64,000 nt of DNA from Litoreibacter arenae DSM 19593 (GTDB lineage Bacteria; Pseudomonadota; Alphaproteobacteria; Rhodobacterales; Rhodobacteraceae). Positions 37,461-46,010 of the stretch are shown here, in pieces. The notes under the pieces are model-generated. The model had not been told where the DNA came from, did no database searches, and was given only the letters and a program-made list of their open reading frames with translations. The stretch covers positions 62,001 to 126,000 of the forward strand of contig NZ_KE557314.1 in the NCBI RefSeq assembly GCF_000442275.2, in the 5' to 3' direction. The position numbers and the translations under genes are program-made. Each line of letters starts with the position of its first letter. The stretch's first letter is position 1.

Positions 37461-38386
37461 TGGCTGTTCTACTTCTTGCAGAAATCACCGACGGTCAGTT
37501 GTCCATGGACGCCACCGCGAAAACTGTGACTGCGGCCAAGCCATTGGGCGACATCACCGTGCTGTGCGTAGGTGCCACCTGCGCCGCCGCCGCCGAGGAA
37601 GCCGCGACGATCGAAGGTGTGTCCAAGGTGCTGTGCGCAGAGCACGATCTTTATGGCCACCGCCTTGCAGAGCCTGCCGCCGATCTGGTGGTGAGCCTTG
37701 CCGGTGACTATTCGCACATCCTGGCCCCAGCGACCACGGACGCGAAGAACCTGATGCCCCGCATCGCAGCGCTGCTGGACGTGATGGTGATCTCCGACAT
37801 CACCGCCGTGATCGACGCCGACACGTTCGAGCGTCCGATCTATGCAGGCAACGCTTTGCAGACAGTCAAATCCGCTGATGCCACGAAGGTCATCTCGGTG
37901 CGTGGCTCCGTGTTTGACGCGGCGGCCACGGGTGGGTCTGCTTCGGTCGAGAATATCGGCGCGGCTGCGGATCCGGGACTGTCGTCGTGGGTCGAAGATA
38001 AAGTCGCCGAGTCCGACCGTCCGGAACTGACTTCCGCAGGCGTTGTCGTATCCGGCGGGCGCGGCGTTGGCTCGGAAGAAGACTTCGCGCTGATTGAGAA
38101 GCTGGCCGACAAACTGGGCGCCGCCGTTGGCGCGTCCCGTGCGGCTGTCGACAGCGGCTACGCCCCGAACGACTGGCAGGTTGGCCAGACGGGCAAGGTC
38201 GTGGCACCGGACCTGTATATCGCGGTCGGCATTTCCGGCGCGATCCAGCACTTGGCCGGGATGAAGGATTCCAAGATCATCGTCGCGATCAACAAGGACG
38301 AGGAAGCGCCTATCTTCCAAGTCGCCGATTACGGCTTGGTTGCAGACTTGTTCGACGCGGTTCCGAAACTGATCGACGCGCTGTAA
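37460..38386 (+). CDS. etfA: Electron transfer flavoprotein subunit alpha
   Basis: The 308-residue product has the C-terminal FAD-binding domain with [38 protein letters not shown] and [16 protein letters not shown], and the final [17 protein letters not shown]. With EtfB it is the electron acceptor for the methylsuccinyl-CoA dehydrogenase encoded at 49085 and for beta-oxidation. It is translationally coupled to etfB (one-base overlap) and followed by a strong terminator. Confidence 0.98.
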   Translation: MAVLLLAEITDGQLSMDATAKTVTAAKPLGDITVLCVGATCAAAAEEAATIEGVSKVLCAEHDLYGHRLAEPAADLVVSLAGDYSHILAPATTDAKNLMPRIAALLDVMVISDITAVIDADTFERPIYAGNALQTVKSADATKVISVRGSVFDAAATGGSASVENIGAAADPGLSSWVEDKVAESDRPELTSAGVVVSGGRGVGSEEDFALIEKLADKLGAAVGASRAAVDSGYAPNDWQVGQTGKVVAPDLYIAVGISGAIQHLAGMKDSKIIVAINKDEEAPIFQVADYGLVADLFDAVPKLIDAL

Positions 38387-38401
38387 GTTTTTGATATTGG
38401 G

Positions 38402-38432
38402 AAAGGCCCGCTTTTGGCGGGCCTTTTTCGTT
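38402..38432 (+). terminator. Intrinsic terminator after etfA
   Basis: A perfect 10-bp stem (aaaggcccgc at 38402-38411, gcgggccttt at 38417-38426) closes a 5-base loop and continues into TTTTTCGTTTC. It ends etfBA and lies just before the stop of the convergent DUF6473 gene, for which it may also serve. Confidence 0.92.
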
Positions 38433-38436
38433 TCTG

Positions 38437-39243
38437 TTACAAGGCTTTAAGCAGGCGGTCCGCGATTTTGACATGCGCCGAGGGGCCGATCATTTCCTGC
38501 GCAGCAGGCAATTCCATCGCGCTGTAGAGCATTCCGTCCAGCTTACCGCGCTCTGCCGCGATGTCGACCTCGACAATCTCATCCACCATCCTTTCAAGCC
38601 TGCCGACCAAAGGCGCATCCAGGAACAAAGGTTCCGGCCCCAGATCGGCATTCGAGAATATCGCGGGCTGCGGTTCGCGCAGCCATAGGAGGATGCGCCG
38701 TCCGTCAATCTGGCGCAGCATCAGGTCCATCCGCGCAAGCCATGCAGACCGCAATTCCATCTCGATTGCAGCGAAGCGTTGCGGCGATATCGCCTTCAGC
38801 GTCTTCAGCATGTGCCGCGTAAAAGAAAATTCGGTAAAGTCCACGTCGCGGTAGATGGATTTCAGCAAGGTCGACGCCTTGAGAAACCTGTCATTGCGCC
38901 GCGCGTGCACGGTGTAGAACCGGTTCGACATATTCTGCGCGCCCATCACCTGAATGACAGTTGCTTGCGACCGGCTGCACAGGCCCATCAGGGACGGATC
39001 ATGCACGAACGCATCAACGCCCGCATTCACCGCACTGAAATTGGCACAGGGAATTCCCTTTGCATCCTCGATCAGCTCGACAAATGGTTTTTCCACGAAC
39101 TTGCCGTAGGTTTCGCTGCCACCAATGAAGGAGATATAGTCTTTCTTCAGGCTCCGCCTTGGTCCGCGGAACAAAAGTTTCGACTGACCGTAGCGACATT
39201 GGTTGTAGTTCAAAGGACTCACGTCCACTTTTTCGTAGGCCAT
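38437..39243 (-). CDS. DUF6473 family protein
   Basis: The 268-residue product matches from memory the roseobacter DUF6473 family: YISFIGGSETYGKFVEKPFVE near the N-terminus (GGSETYGKF core), CANFSAVNAGVDAF, and VIQVMGAQNMSNRFYTVH. The fold pattern (Gly/Ser turn after a strand, then Asn-Ala-Gly-Val) recalls GDSL/SGNH hydrolases or sulfotransferase-like proteins, but no function is established. GAGG precedes the ATG at 39243 at good spacing. It is alone, divergent from the 3-hydroxybutyryl-CoA dehydrogenase gene and convergent with etfA. Confidence 0.78.
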   Translation of the reverse strand: MAYEKVDVSPLNYNQCRYGQSKLLFRGPRRSLKKDYISFIGGSETYGKFVEKPFVELIEDAKGIPCANFSAVNAGVDAFVHDPSLMGLCSRSQATVIQVMGAQNMSNRFYTVHARRNDRFLKASTLLKSIYRDVDFTEFSFTRHMLKTLKAISPQRFAAIEMELRSAWLARMDLMLRQIDGRRILLWLREPQPAIFSNADLGPEPLFLDAPLVGRLERMVDEIVEVDIAAERGKLDGMLYSAMELPAAQEMIGPSAHVKIADRLLKAL

Positions 39244-39403
39244 TGCCCCACCTCTATTTCGACTCACCCAAAGACAAGTTCGCAGTCGGGGATTGCTAAA
39301 AAGCTAAAGTGTTAATTTCTGTAAACTTTTAGGTTTCATGCCGCTCTTGCACGTCCCCTCTCCCACAGCCTATCTTGGCCACGACCTGATGGAGTAGGCG
39401 TAT

Positions 39404-40279
39404 ATGGAAATCTCGAAAGTTGGTGTGGTTGGCGCAGGCCAGATGGGTAACGGCATTGCCCATGTTCTGGCGCTTGCCGGCTACAAGGTCCTGATGAATG
39501 ATATCTCGCAGGAGAGCCTTGATAACGCGATCGAGATTATCCAGGGCAATCTGGACCGGCAGGTCAGCCGCGAAAAGATCACTGCCGAAGAACGCGACGC
39601 GGCGATGGCGAATATATCCACCACGCTGACACTGACTGATCTGGGGCCCTCTGACCTGATCATCGAAGCAGCGACCGAGCGCGAAACGGTGAAGACCGCG
39701 ATTTTCGAGGACCTGCTACCGCACCTGCTGCCGCACACGATCCTGACGTCGAACACCTCGTCGATTTCCATCACCCGGCTGGCATCGCGCACGGACCGGC
39801 CCGAGAAATTCATGGGCTTCCACTTCATGAACCCGGTTCCGATCATGCAGCTGGTCGAGTTGATCCGCGGAATCGCCACCGACCGCGAGACCTATGACGC
39901 CTGCATGGCAGTCGTCGACAAACTGGGCAAAACCGCCGCGAGCGCCGAGGATTTCCCCGCCTTCATCGTCAACCGCATCCTGATGCCGATGATCAATGAA
40001 GCGGTTTATACGCTGTATGAGGGCGTCGGCTCGGTCAAATCCATCGACCAGTCGCTGAAACTCGGGGCAAATCACCCGATGGGGCCGCTTGAACTGGCGG
40101 ACTTCATCGGCCTTGATACGTGCCTTGCGATCATGAACGTGCTGCATGACGGGCTGGCGGACACGAAGTACCGCCCCTGCCCGCTACTGACGAAATATGT
40201 GGAGGCCGGCTGGTTGGGCCGCAAGTCGCAGCGTGGTTTCTACGACTATCGACAAGACCCGCCAGTGCCCACGCGCTAG
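39404..40279 (+). CDS. hbd: 3-hydroxybutyryl-CoA dehydrogenase
   Basis: The 291-residue product has the NAD-binding motif GAGQMGNGIAHV (11-22), the catalytic His and Asn region GFHFMNPVPIMQLVELI, and the C-terminal signature DFPAFIVNRILMPMINEAV with LGANHPMGPLELADFIGLD. It oxidises 3-hydroxybutyryl-CoA to acetoacetyl-CoA (or the reverse) in butyrate metabolism, polyhydroxybutyrate turnover and the entry to the ethylmalonyl-CoA pathway. It lies apart from etfAB by one minus-strand gene. Confidence 0.95.
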   Translation: MEISKVGVVGAGQMGNGIAHVLALAGYKVLMNDISQESLDNAIEIIQGNLDRQVSREKITAEERDAAMANISTTLTLTDLGPSDLIIEAATERETVKTAIFEDLLPHLLPHTILTSNTSSISITRLASRTDRPEKFMGFHFMNPVPIMQLVELIRGIATDRETYDACMAVVDKLGKTAASAEDFPAFIVNRILMPMINEAVYTLYEGVGSVKSIDQSLKLGANHPMGPLELADFIGLDTCLAIMNVLHDGLADTKYRPCPLLTKYVEAGWLGRKSQRGFYDYRQDPPVPTR

Positions 40280-40282
40280 GCG

Positions 40283-41176
40283 CTACTTCTTATCTTCAGG
40301 CTTCAGCGCCAGCGTCTTCTCACGCAGCCATGCGACAAAGCCGCGCGGATTGCTGGCCCATTCCCGCAACTCGTCAGGGTTGATAGTTTCGCCTACAACG
40401 GGGGATTGGGGCTTGTACAGCGCGTGGCGCACTTCGTAGATCAGAAGACCTTGGCGCAGGGTCGCCGACAGCCTGTTGGCGATCTGGTAGGCGCGGGAAT
40501 TCTGGCCCTGAAAGTAGATCGGCACCACTTTTGCGCCGGAGCGGTGGATCATCTTAGCGGTAAACGGGTTCCACTCTGCCTCCACCGCGGGGCCGAATGC
40601 CGTCTCGGACGTGGCCACGACGCCTGACGGGAACAGTACGATTGCGCCCCCGTCCTTCAGGTGCTCCATCGCCTTGCGCCGCATCTCAAGGTTCTTCTGA
40701 AGCGCATCATCCTCATGGGGAAACGGCACCGGGATCATGAACATGTCGATGGCATTCACGCCGGTGAGCAGGGATCGGGTCAGGATTTTGTAATCCGTCC
40801 GCACGCGCCCGATCAACTCGGCCAGCACCATGCCGTCCACCAACCCATGCGGGTGGTTGGCCACGAAAATGACCGGCCCCTCTTTCGGGATGTTGTCGAT
40901 CTGCTCCTGCGGGGTTCGAAGCTCGATCCCCATGACATCCAACGCGTCGCGCCAGAAGCCCTGACCGAATTTCACGCCGCCCCGCTCGAACTTGCGGATC
41001 AGGTAGAGCAAATGCAGTTTGCCAGTGAACAACTCCATGATCCGGATCGTCCACACTTTCCACGGATTGGAAAACGTGTTGGCGTAGGACAGATTACGCT
41101 TGTCGTAGGCCACATATTCGGGGTGGTCGTAAGGCAGATCCTCGGTCGGCGCGTCTTTTGGCGGCGTGTCATTCAT
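40283..41176 (-). CDS. Lysophospholipid acyltransferase family protein (PlsC-like)
   Basis: The 297-residue product has a variant of the acyltransferase motif, VANHPHGLVDG (NHxxxxD form), a second block with LFPSGVVATSE, and AKVVPIYFQGQNS as motif IV. An N-terminal amphipathic region suggests membrane association. Similar sequences include hemolysin-like and ornithine-lipid acyltransferases, so the acceptor lipid is uncertain. The start at 41176 (MNDTPPKDAP) is chosen over one at 41263, which would overlap the HPr gene. It lies 13 bases downstream of the HPr gene and may be co-transcribed. Confidence 0.85.
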   Translation of the reverse strand: MNDTPPKDAPTEDLPYDHPEYVAYDKRNLSYANTFSNPWKVWTIRIMELFTGKLHLLYLIRKFERGGVKFGQGFWRDALDVMGIELRTPQEQIDNIPKEGPVIFVANHPHGLVDGMVLAELIGRVRTDYKILTRSLLTGVNAIDMFMIPVPFPHEDDALQKNLEMRRKAMEHLKDGGAIVLFPSGVVATSETAFGPAVEAEWNPFTAKMIHRSGAKVVPIYFQGQNSRAYQIANRLSATLRQGLLIYEVRHALYKPQSPVVGETINPDELREWASNPRGFVAWLREKTLALKPEDKK

Positions 41177-41189
41177 GCGCGGACCGACA

Positions 41190-41459
41190 TCAGAAGCCTT
41201 CGCCGAACTTGTCGGCAACCAAGGCGTCCAGCGCCTCCATGGCCGCCTCTGCGTCGTCGCCATCGGTCTTCACGTTGATCGACGTGCCCCGCGACGCGGC
41301 CAGCATCAGTAGACCCATGATGCTGTCGCCGGAGGCGTCCATGCCGTCCTTGGATACGGTCACACGGGATTTGAAGCCTTCCGCCACCTCGACGAACTTT
41401 GCGCTCGCGCGCGCATGGAGCCCTTTTTCGTTGACGATCTTCAAAACGCGTTCAACCAT
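41190..41459 (-). CDS. ptsH: HPr family phosphocarrier protein
   Basis: The 89-residue product has the phosphorylation site His15 in NEKGLHARASAKFV and the regulatory site Ser46 in ASGDSIMGLLMLAAS, the target of HPr kinase. In alphaproteobacteria without sugar PTS this protein works in a regulatory chain with EI-Ntr, EIIA-Man and HprK. The start MVERVLKIV at 41459 fits the family; the longer frame to 41555 overlaps the EIIA gene. It lies one base after the EIIA gene. Confidence 0.95.
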   Translation of the reverse strand: MVERVLKIVNEKGLHARASAKFVEVAEGFKSRVTVSKDGMDASGDSIMGLLMLAASRGTSINVKTDGDDAEAAMEALDALVADKFGEGF

Positions 41460-41460
41460 A

Positions 41461-41850
41461 TCAAACCGGTCCATCGAAACTGTTGATGTATTTGCGCCCC
41501 GCCTCCATCGCGAGGTCCACGGCATCGCCGACTTCGTAACTGCGGGACTTGGCAAGCTTTATGAGCATGGGAAGGTTCGCCCCATAGAGGATGCGGCGGT
41601 TTTGCGGGCGGCAGGCCAGCAAGGACAGGTTCGAGGGCGAGCCACCGAACATGTCGGTGACAACCACGACGCCAGCCCCCTCGTCGACGCTATCGGCGGC
41701 GGCGCAGATTTCGGCTTCTTTGTCGGCGCGGTTGTGATTTTCCTCAATGGTGATCGCGCGGATGCCGGTTTGCTTCCCGACCACATGCTCGACAGCGGAC
41801 AGGTATTCCCTGGCCAGACCGCCATGCGCGACGATGACTATACCGATCAC
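41461..41850 (-). CDS. PTS EIIA component, mannose family
   Basis: The 129-residue product has the active-site His9 in VIVAHGGLA and the conserved VVVVTDMFGGSPSNLSLL of the EIIA-Man fold. No EIIB, EIIC or EIID gene is near, so it works as a regulator and not in sugar uptake; ManX-like proteins in this context link phosphoenolpyruvate status to kinases and transcription. It lies 15 bases after rapZ and one base before the HPr gene. Confidence 0.93.
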   Translation of the reverse strand: MIGIVIVAHGGLAREYLSAVEHVVGKQTGIRAITIEENHNRADKEAEICAAADSVDEGAGVVVVTDMFGGSPSNLSLLACRPQNRRILYGANLPMLIKLAKSRSYEVGDAVDLAMEAGRKYINSFDGPV

Positions 41851-41865
41851 CCGACTAACATCCCG

Positions 41866-42768
41866 TTACGTATCCCCGGCGCCAGATTTTAGCTGACGTT
41901 CCAATTCCCGATGCCTTATAGACACCTGCCAACCCTTGTTTGCAAGGGCCTTGCCCATCATTTCCGCCACGGCAACCGACCGGTGCTTGCCGCCAGTACA
42001 CCCCAGCCCAATGGTCAGGTAGGACTTCCCCTCGTCATGGAATGCGGGCAACAGCAAATCGGTCAGCTCGGTGATCTTGTCAAAAAACGGTGCGAAGCGG
42101 GCGTCGGCGGTGACATACTCGGCGACACGCGCGTCTTGGCCGGTCAGGCTGCGCAGGTCCTGATCCCAGTGCGGATTGCGCAGGAAGCGGCAATCGAACA
42201 CCATATCGACCCCATGCGGCACGCCGCGCTTGTAGGAAAACGAGTTGAGCAGCACCGAAAGCCCGGACTCCCCCGGAGCCGCAAACAGCTTGGTGAGTTC
42301 TGCGCGCAGGTCATGCGGGGACAGGTCCGACGTGTCGATGACGATATCGCTGCGGGACTGGATCGCACCGAGCAATTCGCGCTCGCGCCGGATTCCGTCT
42401 TGCAGGCTTTCATTCGGCGCCATGGGGTGCGGGCGGCGGGTTTCTGAGTAGCGGCGGACCAACACGTCCTCGCGGGCGTTGAGGTAGAGCAGGCTGACCT
42501 CCGCTTCGGTCTTGAGCGGCAATGCGTCCACGAGTTTCATCAAGCCCTTGGTCGTAAAGTCCCGATTGCGCACATCCACCCCAAGCGCGACCGAGCGCTC
42601 CAGCGGCCTGCCGCTGAGCAAGCGGGGAATAAGCGACAACGGCAGGTTGTCGATGGCCTCGAAGCCCAGATCCTCCAACGCGTTGATGGCCGTGCTACGG
42701 CCCGCGCCGGATGGGCCGGTAATGATGACGATCCGGTGTGGATTGGGTGAGGGTGGCTGGGTGCTCAT
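41866..42768 (-). CDS. rapZ: RNase adapter protein RapZ
   Basis: The 300-residue product has the N-terminal P-loop GPSGAGRST (18-26) with Arg24 where Lys is usual, the DNLPLSLIP motif and the C-terminal GCTGGKHRSVAVAE motif. In E. coli RapZ guides RNase E to a small RNA that controls glucosamine-6-phosphate synthase; in alphaproteobacteria its target is less clear. It sits in the conserved hprK-rapZ-EIIA-HPr order. It overlaps hprK by 4 bases. The P-loop substitution may affect nucleotide use. Confidence 0.95.
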   Translation of the reverse strand: MSTQPPSPNPHRIVIITGPSGAGRSTAINALEDLGFEAIDNLPLSLIPRLLSGRPLERSVALGVDVRNRDFTTKGLMKLVDALPLKTEAEVSLLYLNAREDVLVRRYSETRRPHPMAPNESLQDGIRRERELLGAIQSRSDIVIDTSDLSPHDLRAELTKLFAAPGESGLSVLLNSFSYKRGVPHGVDMVFDCRFLRNPHWDQDLRSLTGQDARVAEYVTADARFAPFFDKITELTDLLLPAFHDEGKSYLTIGLGCTGGKHRSVAVAEMMGKALANKGWQVSIRHRELERQLKSGAGDT

Positions 42769-43214
42769 GGCAGCATTGAACCGTGAAACCCGTTCTTTAG
42801 AAAGAGCAAAAGCGCCGCGGGCAGATGTGACGCAGCGCTGTTGGCCAAGAGCGGCAGTTTGTGCTGCTCAATCCAAACGGTGCTGCGGGCCGGAAGCCGG
42901 TCCGTGGTGACTTCGTCCAAATCAAGCACGGCGCTCAGGCGTGTGGGGCCAGCGCAACGGGCGGAAAGAATGCCAAGGCCACGGGCCTCGATAGCCTCGG
43001 GCAATGTGTCGGGTCGGCTGACGATGATGCCTTCTGGACTGTCTGCCAGATCGCAACGGTCATCCGCCACCAAGGACGCCCCGAGCGACATCAATTGAAG
43101 CGCGAGTGCCGATTTTCCACTGCCCGATTGCCCCGCGATCAGCAGCCCTGCACCATCTACACAGACGCAAGTGGCATGTAGCTGGCACGGCAGGGGCGGG
43201 CAGATAAATGGCAT
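42765..43214 (-). CDS. hprK: HPr kinase/phosphorylase, short alphaproteobacterial form
   Basis: The 149-residue product consists only of the C-terminal catalytic domain of HprK, with P-loop GQSGSGKS (28-35), the LVADDRCDLAD segment and the second motif ARGLGILS. Firmicute HprK has about 310 residues with an N-terminal domain lacking here, as is normal in alphaproteobacteria. It phosphorylates or dephosphorylates HPr on Ser46. It overlaps rapZ by 4 bases and lies 62 bases downstream of chvG. Confidence 0.9.
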   Translation of the reverse strand: MPFICPPLPCQLHATCVCVDGAGLLIAGQSGSGKSALALQLMSLGASLVADDRCDLADSPEGIIVSRPDTLPEAIEARGLGILSARCAGPTRLSAVLDLDEVTTDRLPARSTVWIEQHKLPLLANSAASHLPAALLLFLKNGFHGSMLP

Positions 43215-43276
43215 GAGGGAAGGTTAAGCCGAAACAGCGCGAACGCCCAGCGAATTAGCTTGCCGCGCCAAGGGGA

Positions 43277-44995
43277 TCAGGTTGGCAGGCCGACCACGAA
43301 ACGGGCCCCCAGGGGTTCGGAGGTGACATCGGCATCGGTCGGGCGAATGTTCTCCGCCCAGATCACACCGCCATGCGCTTCGATGATCTGCTTTGAGATG
43401 GCCAGCCCAAGGCCGGAATGGTTGCCGAACTGACGCTCCGGCCGCTCTGAGTAGAAGCGGTTGAACACCTTATTCAGCGCCTGTTCAGGGATGCCCGGGC
43501 CAGTGTCTTCGACGACGACCAGAACACGGTTGTCACGGCGACGGGCCCAGATGCGGACGGCGTCGCCTTCTTCGCAGAAGGATGTGGCATTGGTGATCAG
43601 GTTAACAAACACTTGCGCCAGGCGCGCCTCTAGCCCGTGAATAATGATCGGCTCGTTCGGGACGTCCTTGATGAACTCGACGCCGTTCTCGGCGGCTTGC
43701 TGGCCCAGATACTCGGTCAGGTTGTTGAGCATGCGCATGAGGTCGAAGGGTTCTTCGTCCTCTTTGACCAGTTCACTATCGAGACGCGACGCGTTTGAGA
43801 TGTCGCTCACCAAGCGGTCAAGGCGGCGCACGTCGTGCTCAATGACGTCAAGCAGGCGCCCGCGCTGGTCATCGTTTTTCGCGACACGCAAGGTGCCGAC
43901 CGCCGATCGCAGGGAGGCCAGCGGATTCTTGATCTCATGGGCCACGTCAGCGGCGAACTGCTCGTTGGCATCAATGCGTTCGTAAAGCGCAGACACCATG
44001 CCCCGCATCGCACCGGACAGACGCCCGATTTCGTCGGGACGGGCGGTCAGGTCGGGGATGCGCACGCGGCTTGGGCTGACCTTGCGGGCGTTCTTGTCTT
44101 GCCCCAACTCCGCCGCGGCCGCGAGATCGGACAATGGGTTCGCGATAGTCGACGCCAGAACAAGGCTGAGACCGATAGAGACCAAAATGGCGATGACGAA
44201 CATTTGCAGGACCTGTTCCCGCTCGCTGCGGACAAGATCGTCGATCTGCCCCGCCACGGTGGACAGCGCAATGATACCGATAACCTGCCCGTTTTGCACG
44301 ATCGGCGTCGCCACGGAGAAGATACTGCCACCTGCCCCGTCAGTTCCGGTGCGGCTTTGCGTGGTTCCTTCAGCCGAAGCGGCGAGCAGTTTGCGCGCCT
44401 CGTCCTCGCCGCTTACCGTCGGCACGGGCTTGGTTTTGGAGCCGAAGGCACCCGAAATGCTTTCCCAAATCCGGTTCAGGAAACCGGTGATGACGGTACC
44501 GTTGCGGTCGTTGACGAGGTCTTCGGTACCCGCAAGTTCCGGGCGTTTCGCGCCAAGCGTGCTGGCCAGCAGAGTTTGCGACGGGGAGAACACGTAAACC
44601 TCGACGCCCGGCGCGATGTCCAGAGCGCTGAGCGTGGCAGACGGATTGGCCAATGCCGCATCGTCGCCAGCGATGGCGATCTGCGCCTCAAACACGTCCG
44701 CGATCAATTGCGCCTCTGACACCAGAGCAACCTCCCGCTGCGCGACAAGGCTGTCGCGGAACGGGTTGAGAAACAGAACACCCGCCACCAGCAAGACCAG
44801 AGCCAGCAGGTTGAAGGTGATGATTTTGCGGGCCAAAGGGGAGCGGTTCAGCGAAATCAGATTTCGCTTCTCCCGTTTCGATCTGAGTTCGTGCTCGACG
44901 CTGTCGCCCGACTGCGTCCAGTCCTCGCCCATCACCAGTTCTGCGTTTTTAGCCGGCATAGCCTCCGCCAAAGAAAACCTCGTTACTGCAGACAT
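43277..44995 (-). CDS. chvG: ChvG-type sensor histidine kinase
   Basis: The 572-residue product has a cytoplasmic N-terminus, a first membrane helix (about 58-77), a periplasmic sensor region (about 80-262), a second helix (about 264-285), a HAMP-like linker, the dimerisation helix with phospho-accepting His353 in ADVAHEIKNPLAS, and an ATPase domain with NLITNATSF, DTGPGIPE and HSGLGLAISKQ. In Agrobacterium and Sinorhizobium ChvG/ExoS responds to acid or envelope stress. It lies 2 bases after chvI, so they form one operon, with hprK and the PTS genes downstream. Confidence 0.95.
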   Translation of the reverse strand: MSAVTRFSLAEAMPAKNAELVMGEDWTQSGDSVEHELRSKREKRNLISLNRSPLARKIITFNLLALVLLVAGVLFLNPFRDSLVAQREVALVSEAQLIADVFEAQIAIAGDDAALANPSATLSALDIAPGVEVYVFSPSQTLLASTLGAKRPELAGTEDLVNDRNGTVITGFLNRIWESISGAFGSKTKPVPTVSGEDEARKLLAASAEGTTQSRTGTDGAGGSIFSVATPIVQNGQVIGIIALSTVAGQIDDLVRSEREQVLQMFVIAILVSIGLSLVLASTIANPLSDLAAAAELGQDKNARKVSPSRVRIPDLTARPDEIGRLSGAMRGMVSALYERIDANEQFAADVAHEIKNPLASLRSAVGTLRVAKNDDQRGRLLDVIEHDVRRLDRLVSDISNASRLDSELVKEDEEPFDLMRMLNNLTEYLGQQAAENGVEFIKDVPNEPIIIHGLEARLAQVFVNLITNATSFCEEGDAVRIWARRRDNRVLVVVEDTGPGIPEQALNKVFNRFYSERPERQFGNHSGLGLAISKQIIEAHGGVIWAENIRPTDADVTSEPLGARFVVGLPT

Positions 44996-44997
44996 AG

Positions 44998-45699
44998 TTA
45001 CTCTTCGTTATATCTGTAGCCTATGCCGTACAGGGTCTCAATCGCCGAGAAGTCATCATCTGCGGTGCGCATCTTTTTGCGTAGGCGCTTGATGTGGCTA
45101 TCGATTGTACGGTCATCGACATAGACCTGATCGTCGTACGCGACATCCATCAGTTGGTCGCGGGATTTCACGAAACCCGGACGCTGGGCCAACGCCTGCA
45201 ACAGTAGGAATTCGGTCACGGTGAGGGAAACATCGTTGCCCTTCCAGGTCACGGTGTGGCGGAGCGGATCCATAACCAGATCGCCACGCACCATAGTCTG
45301 GGCGACTTCGCCTTCGCCAGCATCGTCCTTGGCAATCGCGTCCTTACGGCGCAGAATTGCGCGAATGCGTTCGACCAGCAAGCGTTGGGAAAATGGCTTG
45401 CGCACATAGTCGTCAGCCCCCATTCGAAGGCCGAGAACCTCGTCGATCTCATCATCCTTGGAAGTCAAAAAAATCACTGGAATCTCAGATTTCTGGCGCA
45501 GGCGTTGCAGTAAGTCCATGCCGTCCATGCGCGGCATCTTTATGTCCAGAACTGCCATGTCCGGCATCTTGCGGCTGAAAGCGTCCAGCGCGCTTTGACC
45601 GTCATTGTAAGTCTCAACCTCAAAGCCTTCGGCCTCAAGAGTCATCTGAACGGACGTAAGAATATTCCTGTCGTCGTCCACCAACGCGATTCTAGACAT
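44998..45699 (-). CDS. chvI: ChvI-type response regulator
   Basis: The 233-residue product has a receiver domain with acidic pocket Asp8-Asp10, phospho-acceptor Asp52 and Lys101, and an OmpR-type winged-helix DNA-binding domain (about 130-233) ending [11 protein letters not shown]. The ATG at 45699 has AAAGGGGG upstream and is favoured; the frame is open to 45771. It is divergent from pckA with a 311-base gap, and the two are neighbours in many alphaproteobacteria. Confidence 0.95.
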   Translation of the reverse strand: MSRIALVDDDRNILTSVQMTLEAEGFEVETYNDGQSALDAFSRKMPDMAVLDIKMPRMDGMDLLQRLRQKSEIPVIFLTSKDDEIDEVLGLRMGADDYVRKPFSQRLLVERIRAILRRKDAIAKDDAGEGEVAQTMVRGDLVMDPLRHTVTWKGNDVSLTVTEFLLLQALAQRPGFVKSRDQLMDVAYDDQVYVDDRTIDSHIKRLRKKMRTADDDFSAIETLYGIGYRYNEE

Positions 45700-46010
45700 C
45701 GGGTGCCCCCTTTTGTACTGCACATTGCTTTTGTTTTTTAATACCATCGGTCCTAGCTGCCGTAGAATCAACGAAATAGTGCCGAATCAAGGCTTCGCTG
45801 CCGTCATTTGGGTATTTAGGCCCTAATGTTTGACTAATTTGCCGCACATCAGACGCATGATAACGCTACCAAGCCACGCCCGACTGGTTTCCTCCAAAAA
45901 CCGACGTGGTATACGAAAGCCAGTCGCTCCGCCGGGGCGGCACCGGCGGATACAGGACCCGACCGGCACCAAGACCAGCGGGACATGCCCCCCGCAACAG
46001 GAGCAAGCTC
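45700..46010. promoter_or_regulatory. chvI-pckA divergent intergenic region
   Basis: This 311-base stretch has no gene and must hold the promoters of chvI (minus) and pckA (plus). The sequence nearest chvI is A+T-rich with TATTAA at good position and TTCTAC 18 bases before it (minus strand), a weak promoter candidate. AGGAG lies 9 bases before the pckA start. No obvious ChvI-binding consensus was identified. Confidence 0.5.
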
